Positions 50,601-60,409 of a stretch of 64,000 nt of DNA are shown one piece after another. Source of the DNA: Brachycybe producta (Eukaryota; Arthropoda; Diplopoda; Playtdesmida; Andrognathidae); NCBI GenBank assembly GCA_036925085.1, contig JAUPFP010000106.1, positions 186,001 through 250,000 of the forward strand, read 5' to 3'. Numbering within the stretch: position 1 is the first letter of the stretch; every line of letters begins with the position of its first letter. A model generated the notes under the pieces. It ran no database searches. It was not told where the DNA came from and saw nothing but the letters and a program-made list of their open reading frames with translations. A program made the position numbers and the translations under genes.

Positions 50601-53173
50601 AGGCATGGTGTTCTAAATGGCAACTTCAACTTAATAAGGGAAAATGTTGTGTAATGAGGGTAGCTAGGGGAAGGAATCCAATAATATTTCCATATAGAAT
50701 AGGGGCCATTCCACTTAATAACGTAGATTCTTATAAATATTTGGGGGTAACGATTACAGCTAAACTTTCTTGGAAGCTGCATGTCGAACAGATTATTTCC
50801 AAGTCTATGCAGATGCTTAGGTTTAGTCAACGCATTCTAAGAAGGTGTCCCAGGAAGGTAAAATGTATAGCATATCAATCATTAGTACGTCCCCATCTAG
50901 AATACTGCAGCTCCGTGTGGAATCCCCACACTGAAGACTTAGCTCACACTATAGAAATGGTCCAACGCAGACCTGCTAGGTTTGTTTGTGGTAAATATGG
51001 ATATGCCGACAGTGTAACTAAAATGCTTTCAGAGCTTGGTTGGGATAGTTTACTTGCAAGACGTTCAGATTTTAGTCTTAATATCTTTAATAGAATGCTA
51101 GAAGGCTCTTGCCCTAAACCTACTTCAAGTAAACTTTGCAGGGCATTATATTTGGGTAGGGGTGACCACTCTAACAAAGTTGGAGAGATTTTTGCATAAA
51201 CAGATTCTTATTACTGGTCATTTGTCCCTAGGGCGATTCGACAATGGAACTCGCTTGCTGGGGATTTTGTGCAGGAAAAACATTTTATGGGAGTCATAAT
51301 TTTGTTTTGTTTTGACAATGCATATATTTGCAGCATTAAAAAATATTGAAGTTGTTGTTGGGTTTATATCAATAGGGTTTTATATTTTCTGGTTTTGACA
51401 ATGCATTTTCTATGCTGCACTTGGACTCTTGTCCCTCTGCCATAGGCCTTTATGGCTGTTTGCAGAGTAATTTTTCAAATTCAAATAGACGGACCACTTT
51501 TCAACTACGAAATGAAGTCGAAGGCGTTTGGGCCGTGGCTGCTGCAATGTATTTTGTATGGAAAGACTCGAGCTGATCTGTTTTGGCTACAACCCTAGTT
51601 CATTTTAGTCGAAAAGTGGTCAAAAAGTGGCCCGTGTGCCAAGAGCCTAAAAGTGGGTGATATTAAAAAAAAAACCTAAAAATATGTTATGGTTTTTAAA
51701 GGTAACGCGCCAACCAAGAATTATGTTTTTGTGTAATGTACATTTTTTTCGGCATCGTGATAACCGAAATAACTGCCTACTGTGCAATAACTTCGTAATA
51801 ATAACCGTAATTTTGAATAATATAACAGAAGCAGTTTCAGGCCAACTACGAAAAATAAAAAAATGTAAAAGCAACTTTTAATATAAATCTGTATGGCTAA
51901 TAATGATTGAGTCACACAAAAGTCAGGGGTCATTAACTGAGGTCTTTTTTTAAAAAGAATGTTTAATATATGCAAGTTCATCATTTGATTTACAAAACCA
52001 CTTTTCATTATTTATGGAATCACACACTCTCTCTCTCTCTCCCCCTCTCTCATAAGGTCGATTCACTTTCATCGAACACAATTCAGTGTTTTCCTTGTTG
52101 TTAATGCTTGCAGTTTGTTAATCTTCCAAAATGAAATATGCTGGTGGTTTTTTTTTTTCTTTTCTTGGTTCAATTCATCCATCCATTCACTCATTGACAG
52201 ACAAAAGCCTCGATCTTCTCCTTCCAATCCCTTCTTTTTCTTCAATTGCCTACACTTTTAATTATGAGTTACTTTCCATTGAACTACAATGTATTTGAAT
52301 AGCTAGTTACAACTCCCCCCCCCCCAAAAAAAAAGGATAATAAATATATAAAAGGTTGTTGCAGTTTCTTGGTTGCAACATCACACACACACACACACAC
52401 ACACAAAACCATTCAACACTAACCAGAAAATAAGTTCATTTGTGTGGAACGAAACTTGCTGCTGCTGTTGCTGCCTCAAAAACACTTTATGTATGTCCTA
52501 CTACTACTGCATAATAAGAAGAAGAAGATGCCGAAAAAAAGGTGTGTGTATATGTATATACATAGCTATCTACACATACAGCTGACGTTCGAATGAGAAA
52601 CTGAAAACTTCCGAGCCATTCTAATCCATCCGAAAACGCAAAGTGCGTGCATTGCATTTTATACATTCCGAGGCGAGGTACTCGAGGAGCAACTGCTTTT
52701 CGAGCTTTCAAAAAAAAAAAGTTCCAACAACATCTTTCGAAATAAAAGTAAAGAATTCAAAGAATTAGAAGTTAAGACGAAGAAAGAGATAAGAAATAAG
52801 GAAGATTCCCTCCCACCCCCTCAAAGAAAAAAAGCTATGCCGCATGGATCAATTCTAACGGAAGTTCACATAAGTGAAAAGTAGAAATTGCAAATTTACA
52901 ATGATACTCTTGACAACTCAAAGAAAGAAAAAGATAATACACATGTTAATAAGAAACCTTCAAGAAAACCCAAATTACAGCCTATTTCAGAAGAATGTTT
53001 GTCTCACCTTGCAGTCTCCAATTCACCACTTTTGATAACCAAATCCGTGTAAATAAACCAAATGTCGATTCGTTTCGGAAAACTGCTTAATACGCTGTCG
53101 AACATTGTTTTACCACGTTGTTTTTCACCGTATTGGAACTCCAATGATGCAAATTTCACGATTACAGGGATAT
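47503..53173 (-). CDS. PDCD11: RRP5/PDCD11 homologue, last two coding exons (partial gene)
   Basis: Two exons, 53173-53008 and 47683-47503, join in phase 2 to give about 115 C-terminal residues. They match the last HAT/TPR-like repeats of RRP5 (PDCD11), an RNA-binding U3 snoRNP-associated factor needed for 18S and 5.8S/25-28S pre-rRNA processing in the nucleolus. Landmarks: VKFASLEFQYGEKQRGK (human AKFAQLEFQLGDAERAK), SSFPKRIDIWFIYTDL (human STYPKRTDVWSVYIDM), IFERMITL (human IFERVIHL), and KKMKSIFMKYLKFEKERG (human KRMKFFFKRYLDYEKQHG). The stop is TAA at 47503-47505. The first of the two exons begins in phase 1, so earlier exons exist. I found none up to 64000, so the S1-domain part must lie outside the window. 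The 5.3-kb intron is full of transposons. Confidence 0.93.
47874..48887. mobile_element. Probable mariner/pogo-type remnant, AAACCGKYTAACAC ends
   Basis: Left CTAGAAACCGTCTAACACTA and right CGTGTTAACCGGTTTCCACTG are inverted repeats, with TA next to both. Same terminus as the palindrome at 43854-43989. The interior has no intact frame and is interrupted by 48200-48516. Confidence 0.55.
48200..48516. mobile_element. TTAA-flanked MITE (317 bp)
   Basis: GCCTGGGACACACTATGTGC on the left pairs loosely with ACGCATAGGTGTTTCTTAGGC on the right. TTAA lies at 48196-48199 and 48517-48520. Relatively GC-rich; the open frames across it on both strands are accidental. It sits inside 47874-48887. Confidence 0.75.
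49715..50092. mobile_element. Foldback MITE, TTAAGGTGGTTTTAAAG family
   Basis: Left CTTAAGGTGGTTTTAAAGTG and right CATAAACCACCCCTAAG are mirror ends. The core ATCTTTCAAAATAAGCATT pairs with GTTTATTTTGAAAGATA. Close relative of 17335-17735. Confidence 0.75.
50093..50314. mobile_element. Foldback MITE (AGAGCCGATTCACATG ends)
   Basis: AGAGCCGATTCACATGAACC on the left is mirrored by GTAAATGTGAAAAGGCTCT on the right. Internal TCGCCAAAACCGACCACT pairs with AGTGGTCGGTTTTGACGA. It directly abuts the previous element. Confidence 0.75.
50337..51488 (+). mobile_element. 5'-truncated LINE (Jockey/CR1-like non-LTR retrotransposon)
   Basis: An open frame at 50339-51199 encodes the C-terminal part of a reverse transcriptase: FLSDRKQRVV, TSGVPQGSVLGPLLF, the catalytic LFADD box (at about 50514-50530), WCSKWQLQLNKGKC, YKYLGV, and the thumb-like LVRPHLEYCSSVW. 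The endonuclease and the N-terminal half of the RT are missing, so the copy is truncated as in abortive reverse transcription. A TAA at 51197-51199 interrupts the frame just before the usual WSFVPRAIRQWNSL ending, which is still readable after it. The 3' end has TTTGCAGAGTAATTTTTC and a TTCAAATTCAAAT tail. It lies inside a foldback element whose halves are 50315-50336 and 51489-51651. Confidence 0.92.
51489..51651. repeat. Right part of a foldback MITE split by the LINE
   Basis: GGACCACTTTTCAACTACGA at its left pairs with TAGTCGAAAAGTGGTC at its right; it ends GGCCCGTGTGCCAAGAGCCT. The fragment GGGCTAGAATAGTGTGAACAG (50316-50336), on the other side of the LINE, is its probable left terminus. 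Confidence 0.55.
52383..52404. repeat. (CA)n microsatellite
   Basis: Eleven CA units in the last RRP5 intron. Confidence 0.9.
53008..53173 (-). CDS. PDCD11: RRP5/PDCD11 penultimate exon
   Basis: The exon lies between a TTAATTAG acceptor and an AAG|GTGAGA donor, entering in phase 1 and leaving in phase 2. It encodes IPVIVKFASLEFQYGEKQRG, a helix-turn-helix repeat typical of the RRP5 C-terminus, ending in KSGELETAR. Confidence 0.93.
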
Positions 53174-53679
53174 CTAATTAAAAAAATACAAGATAAAACG
53201 ACAAATCAAAAACAATGAAACTCATTTAGAATGATTTCAATACAATATTTACGACTGTCAATGATTTTATTTAGAAATCTTAGGCCCTTAAGTGAGCACT
53301 TGGTTTAGGGTGCAACTAACTATTTGTGGACATTTTTGCTTAAAAAGCTAAACCATGCACTTCACACTTAGTGAAAACCAAACACTTAAGTTGTCATTGT
53401 TTATATGAAGTCTTAGTTTTTTTAGTAAAGCATTTATTGCAAATATTAATACAAGCCGATTTTTTTTTAGATAATCTTTGCTAAAAATTAAATTTTTTTA
53501 AAAAACACCAATAAAATCTATTACTCGTTTTGTTCGAATTTTAAAAATTCTTCAATGTTTGCCCCTTTTTTAAGTTTTTCGAGACCCCGTTTTTGAACCC
53601 CTCGGAGCCGTTTTCACCCTCCTGGAAAAATCATGCAGAATTCTGTAAGGTTTTATTCCTTTTCTTACTGTGCATTGAC

Positions 53680-54110
53680 TTTCTACAGAACTTTTGAAAT
53701 TATTCATATTTTTATTCTGTAGAATTTATCGGCACACTGTGTATAACATTTCACTTGGAAATTGTAATGCTAATACAATAGTTAAATCTGCAGAACAATT
53801 CTACAGGAAATATTGCACAGCATTAGTTGTGTACTCAAACCCAACAGAGAAAAGCTGCAGAAATAATTGCCATTTTAATATGTTTATTCTGCAGAATTTA
53901 TCTGCACATCATGCATAACATGTCATCTGGAAATAGTAATGTTGTTACATAGTTAAGTTCTGCAGAACTATTCTGCAGAAAACATTGCACAGCATTAGTT
54001 GTGTACTCAAAACCCAACAGAGAAAACCTGCAGAAATAATTGCCATTTTAATACTTTTATTCTGCAGAATTTCTCTGCTTACTGTGCATAAAATCTCCTT
54101 TGAAAATCCT
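53680..54110. repeat. Tandem repeat, unit about 174 bp, 2.4 copies
   Basis: CTGCAGAAATAATTGCCATT recurs at about 53855 and 54028, and GCACAGCATTAGTTGTGTAC at about 53816 and 53988. Each unit holds several CTGCAG/TTCTGCAGAA sites. Confidence 0.8.
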
Positions 54111-54241
54111 AATACATGGTTAAAAACACTTACAAATGTATTTGGGGATTTTTCCCTTTTGAGTTCAGTTATGTTCAGTTATTTTATTTTTTTGAGTGGG
54201 TGTTTATTTTGAGTCGTTTGTTTAGTTTTGGAAGTGTGGGT

Positions 54242-54996
54242 GTATGACTTCACTTTGTAACCATTATTTCATTACATTGTTTAGCTTATTGTCTGTCTTG
54301 CTTCAGAAAAGGTAAATTTTCTTAATTTTTGAAAATGGAAGAGGTTTATTGAGAATACATGCTGGTCTACTGGATAGAAGACCATAAATATTCTGTTGTC
54401 TCTAGACGAAAAATTAATGAAGAGCAGGTTAGACAAAAAACTTATATGGAGCTCATTGGCTTAGAAATTTGTGTGAAATGGAGAACAAAGGCTAATAAAG
54501 CCAATGTTATACAATTTGGTAAGTTTATACTTTAAATTATTGTTATAAAAATAATTATAATTCACTGTATTCACTATTATATGATCTTGTACATAATATG
54601 TAGGATGCAAGAAAAACATGAATTTTGAATTGCAGGTATTTGTTGTCAGATGTTGGCCAGTAACTTGAGAAGGATGATCAATCACAGCAGGTATTACTCA
54701 TTAGAATTAAAAGTATAAACCTACCAAATTGTATAACATTGGCTTTATTAGCTTTTGTTCTCCATTTCACACAAATTTCTAAGCCAATGAGCTCCATATA
54801 AGTTTTTTGTCTAACCTGCTCTTCGTTAATTTTCCATTTAGAGACAACAGAATATTTCTGGTCTTCTATCCAGTAGACCAGCATATATTCTGAATAAACC
54901 CTTTCTATTTTTAACAAAATTTAACTTTCCTGAAGCAAGACAGACAATATGCTAAACAATGAAATGAAATAATGGTTACAAACTGAAAAGTCATAC
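54242..54996. repeat. Large inverted repeat with an exon-like ORF in each arm
   Basis: Arms of about 290 bp (54242-54535 and 54708-54996) are separated by about 170 bp. The left arm (plus) and right arm (minus, open frame 54917-54678) both read MLVYWIED, then KYSVVS, EEQVRQKTYMELIGLEICVK and WRTKANKANVIQFG, with very few differences. Both are followed by a splice-donor-like GTAAGT or GTAGGT right after QFG. I do not recognise the protein with confidence. Short N-terminal modules of this look (VYW-ED, SVV, KW, K.N) precede BEN and other domains in some animal proteins. Confidence 0.75.
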
Positions 54997-56529
54997 ACTA
55001 AAAGCATATGTTTTGTGTCTTTACTTACAGTATGTTGATTAATAAAACAACTTATTGGTTTTTCCCTGGACATGTTGTCACCATTTTGGATTGATTAATA
55101 ACATTTTTATTTTTTCATTTAAACTTTCCATTTTTAAGTGTAGGCATTGTTTTCACTGTGGTGAAATTAATTTGCAGGGTTAGGGTTTTGTGAAAAGGAT
55201 GAGGGTATGTACAGAAACATAGCTGCAGAAATATTCTGCCAAATTCTGCAGAGAGAGTCTACATAACTCTGCAGAGATAATCTGCATAACTCTGCTGAAA
55301 GATTCTACAAAAACTACTCTGCAGAAAGATTCTGCATAATATAATCAACATTGAAATTCCTGAAGAAACAGTGTTCCAATTTTAGTCAGAAGGCCTCTGC
55401 AGAAACATGTAGATAAAATTCTACAGAATCCTGATATAAAATTTCCGGGAGGGCAGAGCATTTTATATTTTTTTTTCTCGATTTTTTAGACATTTTCTCA
55501 AAAAATCCAAATCTTAATATTTTTCCATTTTTTCAACTTTTAAAAAAGCAATTTGAGGCTTCCGAGCCTTATTGAAGCCCACCTAAGCCCGTTTTAACGA
55601 TAATAATTGTACTCAATTTCAAATGAAAATTAATACTCGTCTGAGCATTTAATTTATTTTTTTTTAAAATATTTTTGGCCGTTTTTGAATCACTGTAATC
55701 GGAATTTCATAAAATAACTTCCCGGACTTTCTCCGCGTTTTACATATTTTTTTTGGCTAAATTCTGTGACACTTTTTATGATCCAAATTTATAATTCCTT
55801 GACATTTAAAGGTTTTCCATGTTTTTTGGTTGAATGATAACCCTGTATCAAACATGAAAATACTCTGAAGTGATTAAGCTACCCTTTTCTAGTATCTAAA
55901 ACATTTTGAAGTTTCTCTTAATTCTTGCTCTTAAAATTCAGAATAATCAGACAATTGAGAGTCGTTTATACTTTTAAAACAACATCACGATAAACATCGG
56001 CTATTTCATTTTAAAAATGTTAAAATATGCGCAAATTAAATTTATCAATTTGCATAAATAATCTTATCGAAGGACGAAACCAACCAACAAAACATATAAA
56101 CTATAGAAATCAAAAGCATCCCCCCCCCCCCCTCCGTTCATATTACAGTGTTTCATTAAAAAATATTGCTGATGGACGCAGACATATCCTATGAGAAAAC
56201 ACGGAATCCACATTAACAAACTTCAAACACACACGGAAAGCAAATATTGACTATTTTCACTCAAAGACAAAAGTAAGAGTCAGTCTGTTACTACAAAAAT
56301 TAAAGCAATTTCAAGTAGCCATATTTTTGTGTTTTTCAATGTTTTGCCCACAGCAAGTATTTAATTGCAAGAATAAACACTCAAAATTTTATAACGAAAC
56401 AAAATAATTGGATGGACAACATCATGTTCCTTAATTTGGAAGAGAAAATACACATTTCGTATATCGACCCGAAAGGTTCCCCCCCCCCCCCCCCCGAATC
56501 CGATGAAAAGAAACTTTTCTTTGACCTTA

Positions 56530-57035
56530 AGGTGGCTTTCTAAATATTTATTTTGATTTCGTCCTCCCAGATAGCGCTTCTGCGTGGCTATTATGTGTTC
56601 TATAGGATGTATCTTCTTTCTTCAGCCGCCGTTTTGAGAAAATTTACATTTTTCAAGTGAACGTTTTTCAGAAGAAAAACAAAAACACATTAGGAACAAA
56701 AATTCAAAGTGTTTTAGAAATTAGAACAGTTTAAAAGTTTTTTTTATGATGATATCTTTAAAAATAAACTTTTTATGACAAAGAAGGGCCACATTTTCGA
56801 ACTGCTATTAAAATGTGTATTTTTAAGATATTTCCATGAAAAAACTTATAACGTAATCTTTTACCATTCTAGTTTTGAAAACAATTTGAATTTTTTTATA
56901 ATGTTGTTTTTAAAGAAATGCTCGCTTGACGTTTTTGCGTCCAAATTTTACAAAAAAAAAAACGTCGTCTATAGAGTACTGCAGTCGCGCCATCCGGTGG
57001 GATAAAAGCAAAATGAATATCTATAAAGCCCCGGC
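56530..57035. mobile_element. TTAA-type MITE, copy C
   Basis: Left TTAAGGTGGCTTTCTAAATA with CGTCCTCCCAGATAGCGC; right GCCATCCGGTGGGATAAAAG ... ATGAATATCTATAAAGCC. Internal blocks (TTCTATAGGATGT; TACCATTCTAGTTTTGAAAA) match 9692-10212. Confidence 0.72.
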
Positions 57036-57420
57036 CTTTCTTTTTAAAGGAACTTCGATTCTAACAAAAGTATTAAAAATGTGAAACGTGCATGTGAATG
57101 AGTTTCTAGGGAAAAATAGTAATGCGTGACACGGACGTGCAATTTGTGCATATTCCAGAGTCTAAGGCATACCAAGTATTTCTTTGAATTGATGACCAAA
57201 AAAAAAGTACTTTGGAGAAATAGTTGGTTGACTAAAATGATTTTAATTTCTATTTTATGGTTGCTCCACATCAGTTAACTACAATACAGTCTTATGAAAC
57301 CATTTTTCACATCTTTATTACATGGAAACGATTGTCTCAAAGCACTTAGGCCGCATACTAAACTGTTTTACTATTTCATCTTCTTTTTTTTGGTACTATT
57401 TCATATTCCAATGTGCTTAT

Positions 57421-58421
57421 GCCCTGTTTCCACTTGACAAACAATGAGGTTGAAAATGGGTTTTTATACTGTAAAAAAAAAGCTCAAATAATAATCCAAT
57501 GCAGTTAAATTAGATATAGGTTTGCTTTAACTATAACTTTAAGAGGGTGCCATAGGAAAATACTTGAGTAAATGCAATGGTAGATGGCGCCATGCAACCT
57601 CCATAGGGGTGGCAAACTACATTCGCCAATTAGTTGAAATAGAATGTAACCTTTCAGCTCTAAAAGCGTCCAAAACAACCTTAATTATTAGCACGTGACA
57701 AACTTACTACACCCAGAACATAAGTGACGAGAACGTGTAGAAATAGCGATGACGTCATTAAAAGTTTGCGCACGTGAAAAAAAGGAAGGTGAGTCAAGGG
57801 TTGAAGAGTGCCGTCAGTACATTCCTATAGGAGGGCTAGTGGCGCCATCTAAAGCTACAGGAACAAAATAAATGATCTACTTGCATTCTTAATGCCAACT
57901 TGATGTAAATAATGATGAGTTTAATTGTTTTCAGATTGATTGGCAACCCTATTTTTACCAATTCCCAATTGTTGCCCCCTTTTTAAGGTTTTTGAGTCTT
58001 CTGATCAACATTGAGCCCTTCTGAGCCCCGTTTTAAAGCACTTGAATTTGTTTTCGATTTTTGGCAGTGTTTTGAATCACTGGAATATAAGGACTACTGG
58101 ACTTTTCCAGGTTTTAGATATTTTTGCTAAATTCCCTGACTGAGGCTGACTATTTTGAAAACCATCTAAATCCCTTGATATTTCCATGTGAAGTAGTAGG
58201 ACGACAGAGGTTTTCTCACTTCAATTGACCTAACATAATAAAGCAAACCATTAAGTGTGAATAAATGAGAGAGCCACGTTCGCGTTCTTGCATCGAATTC
58301 CTTTATTATATTGTCCAATTTATGGAAATGCATTTTGCTAATTTCACCAAAGTAAATATCATCTTTTACCAGACGAAATTTTCACAGCTTAATAATTTTC
58401 GCCATGTGGAAACAGGGCCTT
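57421..58421. mobile_element. Composite DNA element with GCCCTGTTTCCAC ends
   Basis: GCCCTGTTTCCACTTGACAA on the left pairs with GCCATGTGGAAACAGGGC on the right, about 1 kb apart. Inside lie a second inverted repeat (TAGATGGCGCCATGCAACCT at about 57583; CTAGTGGCGCCATCTA at about 57840) and a hAT-like MITE copy (about 57942-58190, starting GGCAACCCTATTTTTACC). Confidence 0.6.
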
Positions 58422-59054
58422 TAAACAGAAATTTATTTCTTCTCTTCTGAAATTCAGCCATTAAGTTGAAACTTGCGATCTGAATACTAAAGAAAAATCT
58501 ACAAAGGCTTACTACAATGTACCCTCAAAAATGCTATCATAAGTGATGTGTCGAAACTCAAAAAATCAACTTCGGAATTTTTTTTTGTGTGTTGCTGTAC
58601 AAAAACGAATAAGAAATGAAAAAGAAGGCGCGTGCGCTATGAAAATCTGCCATTCACGTCAATGGCAACCAACGGCCCTCGAAAAAATACCAATTTTAAA
58701 GCCGACTTTAATGTGGCAACAAAGTTACAAATATATACGAAATCTTCTAACATAAAATATAAATTTGCATCACAATTATATACATAGCCAAACAGTGACA
58801 ACAACAATCTACAAAGATCATATCAGAACCCCAACTCTCTATAAACGAAAACAAAATTCTAAACTCAATGTAAACATTTTAAAAAATGTAAAAACATTTC
58901 ACATCACAAAAAACATCAACGAAAACAACTTTAAAACATGTTAAATATTTAAAACACAGTTTAAAACAGGGTCTCTTTAATAGTTTGGAACCGATTTCGG
59001 TATCCATGGCACTTCCACAGTTTCTACCATGTAGAAAATTAACATCATGTTCAA

Positions 59055-59926
59055 ACAACAGTTTTCAACGAATTTTTTATTAAAATATTGAAAAGCCTCA
59101 AAGAGAAAAAAAACTAAAAACCGGTTCATTTTCAAATTGAACTAACTATAAAATGTTTATTTTTTAAGATACTGCCACGAAACAACTTTTAACATAATCT
59201 TCTATCACTGGTGGGGTAACCCGTCATTAATGACGAGAGCAAAATTCACAGGCAATTGTGTCCAGCATTAGAATTTCTTTTCCTCCGCCCTTTTATGATG
59301 TCAGACCAAGTAACAAACCCAATTAGAAATTGATGACGTTCATAAAACAGCTGAGCAAAAGAAATTCTAATGCTGGGTACAATTGAATGTGATAAACTGT
59401 AGTTTACTTTTGCTACTATTATCCCCTCCCCTTTTTATATTTGAAAGAGAAAATGAGATTGTCATTTTCTCTGGTGTGCGCATGCGCGTCGTTTGTTCCT
59501 TTTTTACTCCTTTCATTTCAATTTCTGTCACCCCCTCCCACTTTTTTCCCCCTCCACGTTTCTCTCTCTCCCCCTCCCCCTCTACATTTTCCAACCTTTT
59601 CCCCTTTCCAATTTAATATCGTGAGGTTCTTGGATGGGGAGTGTGCAACATATAGTTGACCTTGAGAAAAAAGTGGTTCATTTATTCATTTAAATTTATA
59701 TAAATTTCGACGTGCTTCAAGGTTTTTGTCCTTAACATAATCTTCTGTCATTCTAGTTTTTAAAAAATGAATTTTTTTCATAATACTATTTTAAAAAACG
59801 TTCGCTTGACGTTTTTGTGTCCAAATTTTTACAAAAAAAAACATCTATGGAGCTTAGCATTAGCCACAGTAGTGGCGCCATCCAGCAAAAAAAAGGGGGA
59901 AGGGGAGCAAAACAGAATAAATATTG
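59055..59926. mobile_element. TTAA-type MITE, copy D, split by a retroposon
   Basis: Left piece 59055-59217 (ACCGGTTCATTTTCAAATTG, CATAATCTTCTATCA) and right piece from 59713 (CATAATCTTCTGTCATTCTA, GAGCTTAGCATTAGCCAC, GTAGTGGCGCCATCCAGC, AATAAATAT) match copies A-C. The insert 59218-59712 separates them. Confidence 0.72.
59218..59712. mobile_element. Retroposon with 19-bp target duplication
   Basis: TTAACATAATCTTCTATCA ends just before it and TTAACATAATCTTCTGTCA follows it (one mismatch), a long duplication typical of target-primed retrotransposition (SINE/LINE). It starts CTGGTGGGGTAACCCGTCAT and includes GTGTGCGCATGCGCGTCGTT and a CT-rich region. The same sequence recurs at 63758-64000. 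A foldback piece (CCAGCATTAGAATTTC ... GAAATTCTAATGCTGG, 59262-59367) is extra in this copy. Confidence 0.75.
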
Positions 59927-59936
59927 TAACACCCTG

Positions 59937-60409
59937 TATTTTGCCTTCCCTCCCCTCCTCTAGCCTGGGGGTCCCCGGGGGGGGGGTGTAAGGGACGTAC
60001 TTCCGTCCCTTCCCTCCCTCTTGAAGACCCCAAAGCTCCAATACACATCCTGGTTCCGGTATCGGCGGATGGATACCCATCGAAGCATGGTCCCCAGGGC
60101 ATGGATACCCCTGAAAAGGTGTACACAGGCTCTGGGTATAAAAGACCTTGTTTCGATAGATTCTGGGTCCATTCTCTGATATCGAAACTATGAAACTAAT
60201 CATATTATGGTCCAGTGGCGAAAGCACGCCACAGTAACAAATTCTCTGCTTTATTATGTCTTAATGGTTGGTCGTAATAAAATAAGTATAACACTGAACC
60301 TGCACCCGTCTCGCCTGTCTTAATGATTCTTTTCAGCGCAGCTACTATACAACGAAGTATCTGAGAGAACGACCCCGGCACCGTTGGACTCAGGTGGTAT
60401 ATCACAACC
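59937..60409. mobile_element. LTR-like sequence (probable lone LTR fossil)
   Basis: About 470 bp of distinctly GC-richer sequence starting TGTAACACCCTG and ending near GGTGGTATATCACA, with a TATA box (GGTATAAAAG at about 60135) and AATAAA downstream (about 60278) in the order expected of an LTR. No partner LTR, internal genes or clear target duplication are visible in the window. The exact right end is uncertain. It sits at the broken right end of MITE copy D. Confidence 0.5.

Larger units (their letters stand above)
47684..53007. other. Last intron of RRP5/PDCD11
   Basis: 5.3 kb made largely of mobile elements: a mariner-like element at 47874-48887 with a TTAA MITE inside it, foldback elements at 49715-50092 and 50093-50314, and a LINE fragment with a split MITE. 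(CA)n lies at 52383-52404. The stretches 48900-49700 and 51660-53000 show no recognisable element. Confidence 0.6.
53618..55453. mobile_element. 1.8-kb terminal-inverted-repeat element with exon-like ORF
   Basis: Ends CCCTCCTGGAAAAATCATGC and, on the other strand, CCCTCCCGGAAATTTTATAT are inverted repeats of about 40 bp running through ATTCTGTA. Subterminal regions are packed with CTGCAGAA motifs (tandem units at 53680-54110; a mirrored set at 55215-55440). The centre is a large inverted repeat with arms 54242-54535 and 54708-54996. Each arm encodes nearly the same 60-residue frame. The target duplication may be only CA. I cannot assign a superfamily, and no transposase is visible. Confidence 0.7.
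53530..55856. mobile_element. hAT-like MITE ending GATAACCCTG, split by a larger element
   Basis: Left piece 53530-53617 (TTAAAAATTCTTCAATG, GAGCCGTTTTCA) and right piece 55454-55856 (CAGAGCATTTTATATTT, CGTTTTACATATTTTTTTTG, ending GAATGATAACCCTG) together match the family at 36020-36325. The 1.8-kb element at 53618-55453 lies between them, so it inserted later. Confidence 0.6.

Noticed and set aside
59829-60227. Minus-strand frame of 132 codons
   Set aside because: Spans a MITE end, G/C runs and the LTR-like sequence; not protein-like.
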